DNA from: Nocardia brasiliensis ATCC 700358
Lineage (GTDB): Bacteria; Actinomycetota; Actinomycetes; Mycobacteriales; Mycobacteriaceae
Direction: 5' to 3'
Assembly (NCBI RefSeq): GCF_000250675.2
Contig: NC_018681.1
Location: forward strand, 8,804,001 to 8,868,000
DNA length: 64,000 bases
Below are positions 7,184 to 16,507 of this stretch, piece by piece. The notes beneath the pieces are model-generated. The model was not told where the DNA came from and ran no database searches. It saw only the letters and a list, made by a program, of their open reading frames with translations. Position numbers and translations under genes: made by a program. Within the stretch, counting starts at the first letter, position 1, and every line of letters starts with the position of its first letter.

Positions 7184-9266
7184 GCAGCTGTGACACCCCG
7201 GCCAGTGGCAACGTGAGGAAGGACGCGGCGTGCTCGGTGCGCTGGAGGTCGTACACACCGCCGAGCAGCGCCGGGTAGTCCTTCGGATTGAAGATGTGCG
7301 TCGGTGCGTCACCGGTGGCGATCGTCACCTGCAACCGATGGCCGGGCTGGAACACGTGGAAGGCCGGGCGCACCTTCACGTTGTACTCGGTCACCTCGCC
7401 CGGCACCACCGGCAGCAGCGACTCCCGGGTACCGGGATGGAACGCGCCCAGCACGCTGCCGTCCGCGGTCCGCCAGGTACGGTCCTCGTCCAGCGCCCGG
7501 AAGTTCCCGGCCAGTTGGCCGTCGGTGAGCGCGAAGACGGTGCCGTCCGGCGCGATGTCCTGCACGGTCACGCTGAACGCCGAGGCGGGCGTGTTCGAGG
7601 TGGCGAAGAGCGTGGCGCCGATCGGCCCGGCGAGCACGGTGGGTTCGGCGAACGGCTCGGTCTCGTACTGCGGATTGTCCAGCAGCCCTGGGATATCCGG
7701 GTGGGCGGGGAATTGCGCGCACGGATCGTCGATCCCGGCCAACGTGGTCAGCAGCTCGTAGACGCCGGAGAAGTTGCGGGAGAACGAGGCATTGCAGATG
7801 GTGCCGCCATTGACCGGGCTGAAGTTCACCCGATCCGAACCCGCTTGGGCCGCAGGACGTTCCGGTGTCAGACGACCGCCCGCTGCCAGATAGAGGTGCT
7901 GCGTGGGCGTTTCGCGCACCGGATAGGTGGCGCTCTCGATCACGTTGCCGTTGATGTCGATCGCGTGCAGCGGCGTCGCGGTCTCATCGATGCCGTTGTG
8001 CTCGTCCTTCAGCCACCGGTCGAACCAGGCCAGCTGGATGGCGTGCATATCGATGTCCGCATTGCGCTGCACGCCCGGCTGGACGTGAAACCAAGGGCCG
8101 GTGAGCATTTGGAAACGGCCGCTGGACGGCGCGTCGGCGGGCATCGGGCCGTGGTGCGCGCGGCCCGCGTAGGCGTTCTGCAATCCGGCGAAGGTCCGGG
8201 GCGTGCCGTCCTGCAGCAGGTCGTACTGCCCGCCGACCAAGTAGGTCGGAATCCCGTTGGACCCGATCCGATCCAGCACGTTGTCTATCGCCCGGTCCTC
8301 CCAATACGGGCCGTTGTAGGCCCGGTCCCCGTCGACCAGCGCGTTGAGCACCGACGGCCAGGTGCCCTCGGCACGGAAGTGCGCGAGCAAGTGGTCGACG
8401 AAAACGCTGGCCATCTTGCCGGGCTCGCGATACAACCCGAGGATCGGATCGAGCTGCGGCAGCAGGGTGATCGGGAATTGCAGCATCGAGGCGAGGAACG
8501 CGATGTTGTAGAAACCGTCGTGCCCGAGCAGATCCTGGAACGCGTGATTGCCCGCCATCAGCGGGAACATCGCCTTGACCGGCGAATCCGGTTCCAGCAC
8601 ACCGGCCGCGAACAGTTCGCTCATCCCGAGATAGGACAGTCCCCACAGCCCGACCTCGCCGGTCGAGCCGGGCAGCCCTGCCGCCCACTGGATCACGCGC
8701 TTGGCGTCTTCGCGCTCTTGCGGTTGCAGGATGCTCCACTGACCGTTGGACGAACCGGTGCCGCGGATATCGACGACCACACTGATGTAGCCCCGTTTGA
8801 CGAAGTAGTCGCCATAGCCCGCGGCATCGCTGATCTGCTTCGCGACGTCGATGACGCTCGGCAGCGCGTGCTCCAGGAGCGGACCGAGTCCCTCGTAGGA
8901 CAGCAACCGCATGAGCCCGGCGCTGTCCTTCCCGTAGGCCGACTGGGTCAACACGATCGGGAAGGGCCCGGCCGCGGGCGCGCCCGACGCATCCGTCGGG
9001 TAGCGGACGTCGGCACGCAGTATGACGCCGTCGGCCATCGGCAGTTCGACGTTCTTGTGCTCACCGACGCCGTAGCGCTCCGGCCCCGGCTGCCACCCGT
9101 CGGGTAACCCGGTGCGAGCGTTCGCTTTCGGGAAGTCGGCGACCGATGGTGGGGCGGCGGACGCGAACGGCGCGGCCATCGGCAGCGTCGCGGACGCGAT
9201 CAGCACCCCCGCCGCGGTCGCGAGTCGAAGCAGATTCGTCGTGGTCCGTCGGACGGTCATCTTCAT
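7176..9266 (-). CDS. Secreted CocE/NonD-family (X-Pro dipeptidyl-peptidase-like) hydrolase
   Basis: A 696-residue exported serine hydrolase. An N-terminal signal peptide (RRTTTNLLRLATAAGVLIAS, cleavage probably after ASA near residue 38) precedes an alpha/beta-hydrolase domain. The nucleophile elbow is GLWGLSYLGMS near residue 210, an Asp candidate is in YLVGGQYDLLQDG, and a His candidate is in GPWFHVQPG. The C-terminal third is the jelly-roll domain of the X-Pro peptidase/cocaine esterase family. Substrates could be esters or N-terminal X-Pro peptides; sequence alone does not decide. A paralogue with the same architecture lies at 22.3-24.4 kb. Confidence 0.88.
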   Translation of the reverse strand: MKMTVRRTTTNLLRLATAAGVLIASATLPMAAPFASAAPPSVADFPKANARTGLPDGWQPGPERYGVGEHKNVELPMADGVILRADVRYPTDASGAPAAGPFPIVLTQSAYGKDSAGLMRLLSYEGLGPLLEHALPSVIDVAKQISDAAGYGDYFVKRGYISVVVDIRGTGSSNGQWSILQPQEREDAKRVIQWAAGLPGSTGEVGLWGLSYLGMSELFAAGVLEPDSPVKAMFPLMAGNHAFQDLLGHDGFYNIAFLASMLQFPITLLPQLDPILGLYREPGKMASVFVDHLLAHFRAEGTWPSVLNALVDGDRAYNGPYWEDRAIDNVLDRIGSNGIPTYLVGGQYDLLQDGTPRTFAGLQNAYAGRAHHGPMPADAPSSGRFQMLTGPWFHVQPGVQRNADIDMHAIQLAWFDRWLKDEHNGIDETATPLHAIDINGNVIESATYPVRETPTQHLYLAAGGRLTPERPAAQAGSDRVNFSPVNGGTICNASFSRNFSGVYELLTTLAGIDDPCAQFPAHPDIPGLLDNPQYETEPFAEPTVLAGPIGATLFATSNTPASAFSVTVQDIAPDGTVFALTDGQLAGNFRALDEDRTWRTADGSVLGAFHPGTRESLLPVVPGEVTEYNVKVRPAFHVFQPGHRLQVTIATGDAPTHIFNPKDYPALLGGVYDLQRTEHAASFLTLPLAGVSQLRR

Positions 9267-9303
9267 TGATCACCTACTCGATACGAAGCGGATCAACGCC
9301 CGC

Positions 9304-10944
9304 TCACGATGATTTCGGCTGGACCACCGGTCCGGCCAGGTCTCTGCGCAGCAGCTTCCCGGTGCTGGTGCGCGGCAGTTCGCCGACGAACGTGACGTCA
9401 CGCGGCACCTTGAACCGGGCCAGGTTCGCCTTCACGTACGAGCGGACCGCGTCCGCGTCCAGTTCCGGCCCGGGGTGGCGCACCACGAAAGCCGCCAGCC
9501 GCTGGCCGAATTCGTCGTCGGGCACGGCGACGATGGCGGCCTCGGCGATCGCGGGATGTGCGTAGAGCAGCTCCTCGACCTCGCCGGGAAAGACGTTCTC
9601 GCCGCCGGAGACGATCATGTCGTCGTCGCGGCCGTCGATGAACAGCCGTCCACCCGAATCCCAGTGCCCCACATCGCCGGAGGACAGCAGGCCGTCGACG
9701 ATGTCCTTGTTGCCGCCGCCGGAGTAGCCGCTGAAGGACAGCATGCTCCGCACGTAGATGGTGCCGCGCCGGCCCGGCTCGGTGACCACCCGGCCGTCTT
9801 CGTCGTAGAGCCGCACCGTGCAGGCGGTCGGCGGTTTACCCACCGTCCCGGACGCCGCCCGCCAGTCCTCGGGCGTGGCGATGGCGGCGACGCCCACCTC
9901 GGTCGAGCCGTAGAAGTTGTAGAGCACGTCGCCGAACGCGGCGGCGGCCGCGTCGCCGAGCGCGGCGGGCAGGGCCGAGCCGGCGCTGAAAACGATACGC
10001 AGACTGCTGGTGTCGTACCGCGCCAGCGCTTCGGGGCCGAGGTCGAGGAGCCGGCGCAGCATGGTCGGCACCAGTACCAGCACCTGCGCCCGATGGTCGG
10101 CGACGGCGGCCAGCGTGGCCGTCGCGTCGAATCGCCTGCGCAGCACCACCGTCGAGGCCAGCGACAACGCGAGAATGAACTGGTTCAGCGCGGTGCCGTG
10201 GAACAGCGGCGCGGCCAGTACCAGGGTCTGGTTGCGGCGCAACGGGATTCGCTCCAGCAGCGCGGCCGCCGCGAGCGGCGACCGGATCCGGCGCGGCACC
10301 CCCTTCGGCGTGCCGGTGGTGCCGCCGGTGAGCAGCACGAAGCCGCCTTGGCGCGGCGGTGGCGGCAGTTCGGCGGTGTCGTTGGCCCCGATCAATGCGT
10401 CGACTGTCGCGACCCCCGCCGCAGTACCTTCGTGCACCGCGAGGACCCGGTGCACCTCGGCGGGCAGCACCGCGAGCAGGTCGGCGAATTCGGCATCGTA
10501 GACAATGGCATTCACGCCCTCGCGGGCCGCGACGTCGGCCAGTTGCGGACCGGCGAATCCGGTGTTCAGCAGCACCAGCCCGGCACCGATTTTGGCCGCG
10601 GCGAGCATGGTGTCCACCAGCTCCCGCCGGTCCCGGCTCAGCGCCGCCACCGTGTCGCCCGGTCCGAGCCCGAGCGCGGCGAACCCGCGCGCCAGCGCGT
10701 TGCTGCGCGCTTCCAACTCCCGGTAGGTGAGCGGGCCCAGCTCGTCGATCAACGCGACCCGGTCGGGTTCCCGACGCGCCGATATCCGCACCGGCCCGGC
10801 GATGCCGCCGTACTGCCGCACCGCTCGCGACGCGCGCAGCACACCGATCGGCGCCAGCAGATCGATCATCCCCGCGCGTTGCAACACACCCACCGAATGC
10901 AGATTGACCAGCAGTGCGCGTGCGGCATTTCCGATGGCGGACAT
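9304..10944 (-). CDS. Long/medium-chain acyl-CoA synthetase (FadD-like)
   Basis: A 546-residue adenylate-forming enzyme that would activate a carboxylic acid to acyl-AMP and then acyl-CoA. Visible motifs are the P-loop LLTGGTTGTPKG, the A5 motif YGSTEVGV, SGDVGHWDSGGRLFIDGRDDD, GGENVFPGEVEELL, and the C-terminal catalytic lysine in RTSTGKLLRRDL. The N-terminus resembles the mycobacterial FadD2/FadD12 group. ATG 10944 has GGAG at good spacing; a GTG two codons upstream is less likely. A TetR gene lies just upstream on the same strand with a palindrome between them, suggesting regulation by an acyl-CoA. Confidence 0.92.
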   Translation of the reverse strand: MSAIGNAARALLVNLHSVGVLQRAGMIDLLAPIGVLRASRAVRQYGGIAGPVRISARREPDRVALIDELGPLTYRELEARSNALARGFAALGLGPGDTVAALSRDRRELVDTMLAAAKIGAGLVLLNTGFAGPQLADVAAREGVNAIVYDAEFADLLAVLPAEVHRVLAVHEGTAAGVATVDALIGANDTAELPPPPRQGGFVLLTGGTTGTPKGVPRRIRSPLAAAALLERIPLRRNQTLVLAAPLFHGTALNQFILALSLASTVVLRRRFDATATLAAVADHRAQVLVLVPTMLRRLLDLGPEALARYDTSSLRIVFSAGSALPAALGDAAAAAFGDVLYNFYGSTEVGVAAIATPEDWRAASGTVGKPPTACTVRLYDEDGRVVTEPGRRGTIYVRSMLSFSGYSGGGNKDIVDGLLSSGDVGHWDSGGRLFIDGRDDDMIVSGGENVFPGEVEELLYAHPAIAEAAIVAVPDDEFGQRLAAFVVRHPGPELDADAVRSYVKANLARFKVPRDVTFVGELPRTSTGKLLRRDLAGPVVQPKSS

Positions 10945-10991
10945 GAACACTCCGTCCAGAGAATTGTCTTCCTCTCGACCGAGAGGCTCGC

Positions 10992-11012
10992 ATTGACTGT
11001 AGGAGATTCAGT
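10992..11012. promoter_or_regulatory. Operator candidate upstream of acyl-CoA synthetase
   Basis: A perfect inverted repeat TGACTG-N9-CAGTCA in the 138-bp gap between the TetR stop and the acyl-CoA synthetase start. It is placed to control the synthetase and is a candidate target of the adjacent TetR. Confidence 0.45.
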
Positions 11013-11082
11013 CATTTTCGGCAAGACATCTTTTCAGATGAAACCCGCAATCGTTCCAGGCGTCGATTGCACTGAATTCAAC

Positions 11083-11736
11083 TCAGGTGTAGACGAGCCC
11101 CGCGTGCACGAGATACGCGATCTCATCGCAGATTTCATCGAGTGTGACCACCGAATCCGGCTTGGTACTGTGCACCAATTCCTGGGCCAGCGAGTTCACG
11201 GCGCCGATCACCGCGAGCCCGAAAAGGTCGAAGCGCCGCGGCTTGGCCTCGCCGCGTTCGACACCGCGTTCGGCTTCGCTGACCAGCAATGCCGACAGCA
11301 GGCGCCGCTGTTCGGTCCGCCATTCCTCCACCGCCGGGCTCACCCCGACCACTTCGACATAGCAGACCCGGGCCGAACGCTGATCCGCACAGGTCACGGC
11401 GAGATAAGCGCGGAAACCCTCGACCACCCTGGTCGAGAGCGGTTCGTTCTCGGTTTTCGCCAGCGATTCCAAGGCCCGCTCCACCGCACGCGAAGTGATT
11501 CGATTGACCAGGGCGATCAGCAAGGCCTCGCGGCTGCCCATGTCCTCGTAGAAACTGCGCGTGGAAACGTTGGCGACCGCGCAGAGGCGCTCGATGGAAG
11601 TGGCCGCGTAACCCTGTGTTCCGAATAATTCCAGGGCGGCATCGATCAATCGGGTCTGCCGTTGGGCCACCCGTTGTTCCCGTGACAGCCCGCCGTAGCT
11701 GCGACCGTCCTTCGCTTCCTCTTCCCGCCGTGCCAC
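11083..11736 (-). CDS. TetR-family regulator upstream of acyl-CoA synthetase
   Basis: A 217-residue TetR protein with helix-turn-helix SIERLCAVANVSTRSFYEDM near residues 47-66 and a helical effector domain. The start (GTG, MARREEEAK) follows a short gap from the lipase gene on the same strand. It lies directly before the acyl-CoA synthetase gene and probably controls it. The domain layout resembles the TetR at 52.1-52.8 kb (VSTRSFYE compared with LSSRQFYEEF, and the shared VALVEVVG/VCYVEVVG segment), so the two are likely paralogues. Confidence 0.86.
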   Translation of the reverse strand: MARREEEAKDGRSYGGLSREQRVAQRQTRLIDAALELFGTQGYAATSIERLCAVANVSTRSFYEDMGSREALLIALVNRITSRAVERALESLAKTENEPLSTRVVEGFRAYLAVTCADQRSARVCYVEVVGVSPAVEEWRTEQRRLLSALLVSEAERGVERGEAKPRRFDLFGLAVIGAVNSLAQELVHSTKPDSVVTLDEICDEIAYLVHAGLVYT

Positions 11737-11801
11737 CGTTCGATGCTACCCGTTCACCGCCGGTGATCCCGGCGCGGACAACGGTCCGCGCCGGTCCCGG
11801 C

Positions 11802-13193
11802 CTACTTGTGCGCGCCGATCGCGTGGCCGACGAGCGCCTGCGCCATGGGCGGCAGAATCTCCGACAGGGCCTGGCCGAACTGCGGTTCGGGGATGGTGCT
11901 GACCGGGCTGGTGATCGAGCAGCCCGGCGGCGCGGCCACGCCGTCGAGCCGATCCTTCAGCCAATAGAACGCGCCGGGCAGATGCGAAAGCACGCCGGAG
12001 ATGTGCTCGGCCGCGAATTCCCGGACATAGGTCACGCTTGGCGCGCCGTCCGCACAGTATTTCTGCACGGTGGCATCGGTACCCGCGATCGGAATGAGCT
12101 CGTCGTTCTGCGCGTGATAGAAGTAGATCGGCACGGTCGGCGTCTGTTGCCCGAGGGAATTGTCCGCAATGGCTTCCCGAATCTCGGGCAGCGTCAACGG
12201 ATCTCCGCCCTGAAATGTGCCGAAATAGTTGAACCCGGGGAACAGCGCGGCACCCTGCGGATGGCACAGCACCTTCTTGGACGCCATCACGAATTGCCCG
12301 AGCAGATCGACGCGTTCCCGCATCACCCGTTGCATTTCCGGGTATTCGGTGGATATGCCGACGATCGCAGCCGAGATCAACCCAGCGTAGACGCCGCCGT
12401 TGTTGTGGCGTACCACCCCGGCATAGTCGCCTGCCGCGACACCGCCGGCGGCAATGCCGACGATATTGAGTTCCGGTGCATAGCTTTCCTTGATCTCCGG
12501 CACGAAGGCCGAGGGAATCGTGCCGCCGGAGTAGCCCCACAGCGCGACCGGCGTTTCCGGCCCGCTCAACTGCGCGGGTGCGAAATTCTCCGCCGCGCGG
12601 ATACCGTCGAGCGTCGCCTGGGCATTCATCCGGGACGCGCCGTAGGCCGAATTCGGACCCTGATAGTCGGGCATCGCGATCGTCCACCCCTGCCCGAGCC
12701 CGGCGGCGATCGGGATGAGCGTCTCCGCCGCGTTCACGTAATCGACCGGGATGGCGCCGGATTGGGCCACATACGAGGGCGCGCAGTACTGCGCGACGCT
12801 GTCCTCGGCGATCTGATAGGACAGCAGCTTCGAGCCACCGGCCGGGGCGGGGCCCCGCGGTTTCAGGATCGTGGTGACCGTCGCGATCGGTGCGCCGTGG
12901 CTGTTCGTGGTGCGGTAAAGCAGCTGCCACGCATCGACATTCAGCTGCAGGATGCCCATGAACGCGGGATAGATCGCCCGCGCGCGCAGGATCTCCCCGG
13001 GCTGCGCGGCCGCCACGTCGCCGGCCGGCGGTCGATAGAAGTCGTCCAGTTCCGGCGGGAGGGTGAGCGCCGGCGCGGGCTCGACCCGCACGTCCGCCCC
13101 CGGCACCGCCTGCCCCGAACCCAGCCCCAGCCATACCGCCATCAGCGCGATGACGCCGAGGACGACAACGCGCCCACCATTGCGCACGCTCAT
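11802..13193 (-). CDS. Secreted LIP-family lipase
   Basis: A 463-residue exported lipase of the secretory LIP family (PF03583), known from fungi and actinobacteria, which hydrolyses triacylglycerols outside the cell. An N-terminal hydrophobic signal (VVVLGVIALMAVWLGLGSG) precedes the mature enzyme. The nucleophile elbow is ALWGYSGGT near residue 215, the acid is in YHAQNDELIPI, and the histidine is in AAEHISG. Cysteines near residues 138, 306 and 380 may form disulfides. The ATG at 13193 has a GGGAAGG site upstream. A paralogue lies at 28.3-29.5 kb. Confidence 0.9.
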   Translation of the reverse strand: MSVRNGGRVVVLGVIALMAVWLGLGSGQAVPGADVRVEPAPALTLPPELDDFYRPPAGDVAAAQPGEILRARAIYPAFMGILQLNVDAWQLLYRTTNSHGAPIATVTTILKPRGPAPAGGSKLLSYQIAEDSVAQYCAPSYVAQSGAIPVDYVNAAETLIPIAAGLGQGWTIAMPDYQGPNSAYGASRMNAQATLDGIRAAENFAPAQLSGPETPVALWGYSGGTIPSAFVPEIKESYAPELNIVGIAAGGVAAGDYAGVVRHNNGGVYAGLISAAIVGISTEYPEMQRVMRERVDLLGQFVMASKKVLCHPQGAALFPGFNYFGTFQGGDPLTLPEIREAIADNSLGQQTPTVPIYFYHAQNDELIPIAGTDATVQKYCADGAPSVTYVREFAAEHISGVLSHLPGAFYWLKDRLDGVAAPPGCSITSPVSTIPEPQFGQALSEILPPMAQALVGHAIGAHK

Positions 13194-13204
13194 CGAAGTG
13201 CCTT

Positions 13205-13255
13205 CCCGTTATCAACCGTGACCCATATTGGTCAGAGATATTTTCAGATAACGGG
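13205..13255. promoter_or_regulatory. Nested inverted repeats in the lipase promoter
   Basis: Outer arms CCCGTTATC (13205-13213) and GATAACGGG (13247-13255) are perfect. Within them TGACC-CATATT-GGTCA (13219-13234) is a second, off-centre repeat. They begin 12 bp upstream of the lipase start. A role as operator or as a 5' leader hairpin of the lipase mRNA is inferred. Confidence 0.5.
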
Positions 13256-13300
13256 CAAGAAGTCCAGACTCAGACAGTGGTCCGGTTCACGGCACGACAA

Positions 13301-13329
13301 CGGCGGGTGGCCCAGCGCACCACCCGCCG
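13301..13329. terminator. Terminator hairpin of the ABC transporter operon
   Basis: Perfect 10-bp arms CGGCGGGTGG and CCACCCGCCG with a nine-base loop lie 8 bp beyond the permease stop codon at 13337. There is no T tract. Confidence 0.65.
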
Positions 13330-13336
13330 CGTCGGA

Positions 13337-14248
13337 CTACTTGACGCTGCCCGCCGTAAGACCGGCCACCAGGCGCTTTTCGATCAGCGCGAACAGGATG
13401 ACGACCGGGATAATACCCACGGTGGAAATAGCGAAGACGTATTGCCAGGACGTGTCGTACTGACCGACGAACTTGGTCAGCGCGACCGAGAGCGGCTGGT
13501 TCTCCGGCGTGGTCAGCACCACCAGGCTGGCGGCGAATTCGTTCCAGCAGGAGACCACGACGAAGATCGTCGCGGTGACGATGCCGGGCCACACCAGCGG
13601 CAGGCTCACCCGGACCAGGGTCTGCCAGCGGCTCAGCCCGTCCAGTTGCGCGGCCTCCTCGATCTCCACCGGGATGGCGGCGAAGAAGCTGTGCAGGATC
13701 CAGACCGCGAACGAGAGGTTGAACGCGGCGTTCACCAGGATCATCGCCAGGAAGGTGTCGTTGATGCCGACGGCGAAGAATTCCCGGATCAGACCGGTCA
13801 CCAGCACCGTCGGCTGCAACATCTGGGTCACCAGCACCAGGCCGAGGAACACCGCGCGACCCGGAAACTTGTGCCGCGCCGTGTAATACGCGGCCGGGAC
13901 GGCCACCAGCAGCACCAGCACCGTGGCGAACACCGAGATGATGACGGTGCTCATCATGTTGTACGGCAGCGGCGTCTCCGGCGTGTCCCACATGGTGGCG
14001 TAGTTGTCCGGATGCCACGACTCGGGCAGGTAGGTCGGTGGGATGCGCAGGATTTCGGCGCGATTCTTCAACGAGCCGAGCACCATCACGATGAACGGCA
14101 GCAGGAACAGCGCCGCGATCACCACGCCGACCGCGGTCAGTTCCCACCGGCGTCGCTTCGCCCGGACCTTGGGCCGCGCGGCCGGTTCGGCCACCGCGAC
14201 TGCGCCCGTGACCTTTTCGATCTGCGTCACCTCGGCGTCGGCGGTCAT
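13337..14248 (-). CDS. Carbohydrate ABC transporter permease (MalG/inner-component type)
   Basis: A 303-residue inner-membrane permease with six hydrophobic segments after an N-terminal cytoplasmic tail (about 45 residues). It has the EAA loop that docks the ATPase: EEAAQLDGLSRWQTLVRVSL. It belongs to the MalG-like CUT1 family for oligosaccharides, amino sugars and glycerol phosphates. Its ATG overlaps the preceding permease's stop (ATGA), so the two are translationally coupled. No ATP-binding gene is in the operon, so a shared MsiK-like ATPase encoded elsewhere is implied. Confidence 0.92.
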   Translation of the reverse strand: MTADAEVTQIEKVTGAVAVAEPAARPKVRAKRRRWELTAVGVVIAALFLLPFIVMVLGSLKNRAEILRIPPTYLPESWHPDNYATMWDTPETPLPYNMMSTVIISVFATVLVLLVAVPAAYYTARHKFPGRAVFLGLVLVTQMLQPTVLVTGLIREFFAVGINDTFLAMILVNAAFNLSFAVWILHSFFAAIPVEIEEAAQLDGLSRWQTLVRVSLPLVWPGIVTATIFVVVSCWNEFAASLVVLTTPENQPLSVALTKFVGQYDTSWQYVFAISTVGIIPVVILFALIEKRLVAGLTAGSVK

Positions 14249-15126
14249 CCGTCCACCTCCTGGGTAGGCCGGATCACCTTCACGTAGATCGCGATGATCA
14301 CGATGATCAGGACGAAATTCAGCACGCTCATCGCCGCTGCCGTGTCGACCTGCTGATTCTGCCGAATCAGCTTGAACATCAACGTGGTTGTGGTGTCCGC
14401 CTGGAAGCCCGCGATACTGCCGGTGATCACCTGCAGGATCGGCAACGAGTTGAACGAGTTGATGATGTTGATGATGGTCGCGACGGCGATCGCCGGACGC
14501 AGCTGCGGCAGAATGAGATACCGGTAGCGCTGCCACGCGCCCGCGCCGTCGACCCGGCCCGCCTCACTGATCTCGGCCGGAATCGACTGCAGCCCGGCCA
14601 GAATCGTGTAGGTGGTGAACGGGATCGAGACGAACACCGCCACGCCGATCGCGACCAGGAACGCGGGCGTCGGCTGCTTGGTGAAGCCGTAGCCGCGATC
14701 CAGCAGGCCGATATCGACCAGGAACCGGTTCGCGATGCCGACGTCGGGATCGAGCATGTAGTAGAAGATCGTCGTCGTCATCACCACGGACGCGGCCCAC
14801 GGCACCAGCACCGCCATCCGCACCGCGGTGCGGCCGGGGAAGTCCTTGCTCAGGAACTGGGCCAGCCCCGCCGAGATCACCAGCGTGATCAGGACGACGG
14901 CGACGACCCAGAGCACCGTGTGCAGCAGTACCGAGCCGAGCTCGGAGATCCCGAACAGGGTGCGGAAGTTCTCCAGGCCGGCCGCGCCGCGATCCTGGCC
15001 GTAGGCGCTCAGATCCCTGGTACTGGTCCACACCATGTAGCAGGCGGGGAAGGCGACGATAGCCGCGATCAGGACCAGCGAGGGTCCGATCCACGGTATC
15101 GCCGCCAGAGTTCCTTTCCGCCGCAC
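14245..15126 (-). CDS. Carbohydrate ABC transporter permease (MalF type)
   Basis: A 293-residue six-segment membrane permease of the CUT1 sugar importer family. The EAA loop is SEAGRVDGAGAWQRYRYLIL, with LPQLRP following. The GTG start lies 1 nt after the stop of the binding-protein gene, and the stop overlaps the next permease start. It forms the heterodimeric channel with that permease, for the sugar delivered by the upstream lipoprotein. Confidence 0.92.
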   Translation of the reverse strand: MRRKGTLAAIPWIGPSLVLIAAIVAFPACYMVWTSTRDLSAYGQDRGAAGLENFRTLFGISELGSVLLHTVLWVVAVVLITLVISAGLAQFLSKDFPGRTAVRMAVLVPWAASVVMTTTIFYYMLDPDVGIANRFLVDIGLLDRGYGFTKQPTPAFLVAIGVAVFVSIPFTTYTILAGLQSIPAEISEAGRVDGAGAWQRYRYLILPQLRPAIAVATIINIINSFNSLPILQVITGSIAGFQADTTTTLMFKLIRQNQQVDTAAAMSVLNFVLIIVIIAIYVKVIRPTQEVDG

Positions 15127-15127
15127 G

Positions 15128-16378
15128 CTACTTCGCGGCTTCCTGGATGCGCTGCAACACCTGGGCCGGGTCGGTGCCCTGCGCGATGGTGCCCATCTGC
15201 TGCCGGATAGCGCCCTGCGCCGCAGCCCATTTCGGGTTGTTGCTCGGGTAGAACTGGGCCACCGCGAGGGTCGAGCCGAACGCCTTGGTCACCGGGTCCG
15301 AGGCGAGCTTGGCGGCCGCGGTGTTGGTGATCGGGATGAAGCCCTCGGTCGAGACGAACTTCGCGTAGACATCGGCGCCGTAGAAGAAGTCGAGGAACTT
15401 CTTGATGTTCGCCGCCTTCTTGCCGTCCTTCTTGAACGCCATCAGGTGGTCGGCCACGCCGAGGGTCACGGGCGTGCCGGACTTGGTCGGCGACGGCGCG
15501 GTCGCGTACTTCAGGCTCGGGTTCTTCGAGGCGATCTGGCCGATGGTCGGCGGCAGGCCCTCGATCATGCCGATCTTGCCCTGGATGAACGCGTTGATCA
15601 CGTCCTTGCGGTCGGTCGCACCCGGATTCGGCTGGGTGACACCGGCATCGGCGATCTCGCGCATGGCGCGCACACCCTCGAGGTTGGCCGGGGTGTCGAC
15701 GGTGACCTTGTCACCGTCGGACCAGGTGCCGCCCGCGCCGAAGGTCCAGATGGAGGTCTCGCCCTGCGCTTCCTCGCTGCCCAGCGGCAGGCCGTAACCG
15801 GACACTCCGCCGCCGAGGGCCTGGATCTTCTTGGCCGCGTCGGTCAGTTCGGCCCAGGTCTTGGGCGGCGTGGCGATGCCCGCCTTGGTGAACAGGTCGG
15901 TGTTGTAGAACAGCGTGCGGGTGGAGGCGAACAGCGGCAGCGCGTACTGCGTCCCGTTGAGCGAGGCGTTCTTCGCGAAACCGGGCTGAATATCCGAAAG
16001 TACCTGCGGGGAGACGACTTCGGAAGCGGGGTAGAGCATGCCGTCGCTGGCGAAGCTGGAGTACGCGTCGATGTTCAGGATGTCCGGCGTGGTCGACTCC
16101 GACTGCAACTTGGTGCGCACCACGTCGTTGATCGAGTTCCAGGACTCCATCTGCAGATTCACCTTGATATCGGGATTCTGCTTCTGGAAGTCCCCGATGA
16201 TGCCGTCCCACAGCGCCTTCGTACCGTTGGCCCCATCGCTGTAGGCCGGAGCTAAGAAGTTGATCGTGGTGTCGGAGTCGGCGGAATCTTTCGAGCCGAA
16301 CCCACAGGACGAGATCGCCAGCGCCAGGCCGGTGACCATCGCGACCCCCGCGAGCACGCCGTGGAGTGGTCTTTTCAC
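15128..16378 (-). CDS. Sugar-binding lipoprotein of ABC importer
   Basis: A 416-residue family 1 extracellular solute-binding protein. A lipoprotein signal ends in the lipobox LAISSCG (Cys about residue 25), followed by a Gly/Ser linker and the SBP core (TPDILNIDAYSSFASDGMLYP, PLFASTRTLFYNTDLF). It would deliver a sugar to the two downstream permeases. The ligand is not readable; the divergent genes suggest an amino sugar. The start is GTG 16378, with GAAAGG eight bases upstream. It is first in the three-gene importer operon and shares a promoter region with the divergent AgaS-like gene. Confidence 0.93.
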   Translation of the reverse strand: MKRPLHGVLAGVAMVTGLALAISSCGFGSKDSADSDTTINFLAPAYSDGANGTKALWDGIIGDFQKQNPDIKVNLQMESWNSINDVVRTKLQSESTTPDILNIDAYSSFASDGMLYPASEVVSPQVLSDIQPGFAKNASLNGTQYALPLFASTRTLFYNTDLFTKAGIATPPKTWAELTDAAKKIQALGGGVSGYGLPLGSEEAQGETSIWTFGAGGTWSDGDKVTVDTPANLEGVRAMREIADAGVTQPNPGATDRKDVINAFIQGKIGMIEGLPPTIGQIASKNPSLKYATAPSPTKSGTPVTLGVADHLMAFKKDGKKAANIKKFLDFFYGADVYAKFVSTEGFIPITNTAAAKLASDPVTKAFGSTLAVAQFYPSNNPKWAAAQGAIRQQMGTIAQGTDPAQVLQRIQEAAK

Positions 16379-16507
16379 GAGTAGAACCTTTCAAATTTGC
16401 ACATCCGGCGCCACTGGACAGCCGATGATGGGATCGACCTGATCGACCCGACACTCAATCTAGACCCCATCTTGATCATATGTGACCGATTCGCTCGTTA
16501 AGTTGAC
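16379..16507. promoter_or_regulatory. Divergent promoter region of importer and catabolic operons
   Basis: This 129-bp gap separates the importer operon (leftward) from the catabolic operon (rightward). A minus-strand TATGAT hexamer (complement of 16475-16480) is a good -10 for the importer. It overlaps the self-complementary TGATCA and CATATG strings. GATCGACCTGATCGACCC around 16434 holds a direct repeat of GATCGACC. The spot is well placed for joint repression, but no operator can be assigned with confidence. Confidence 0.45.
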
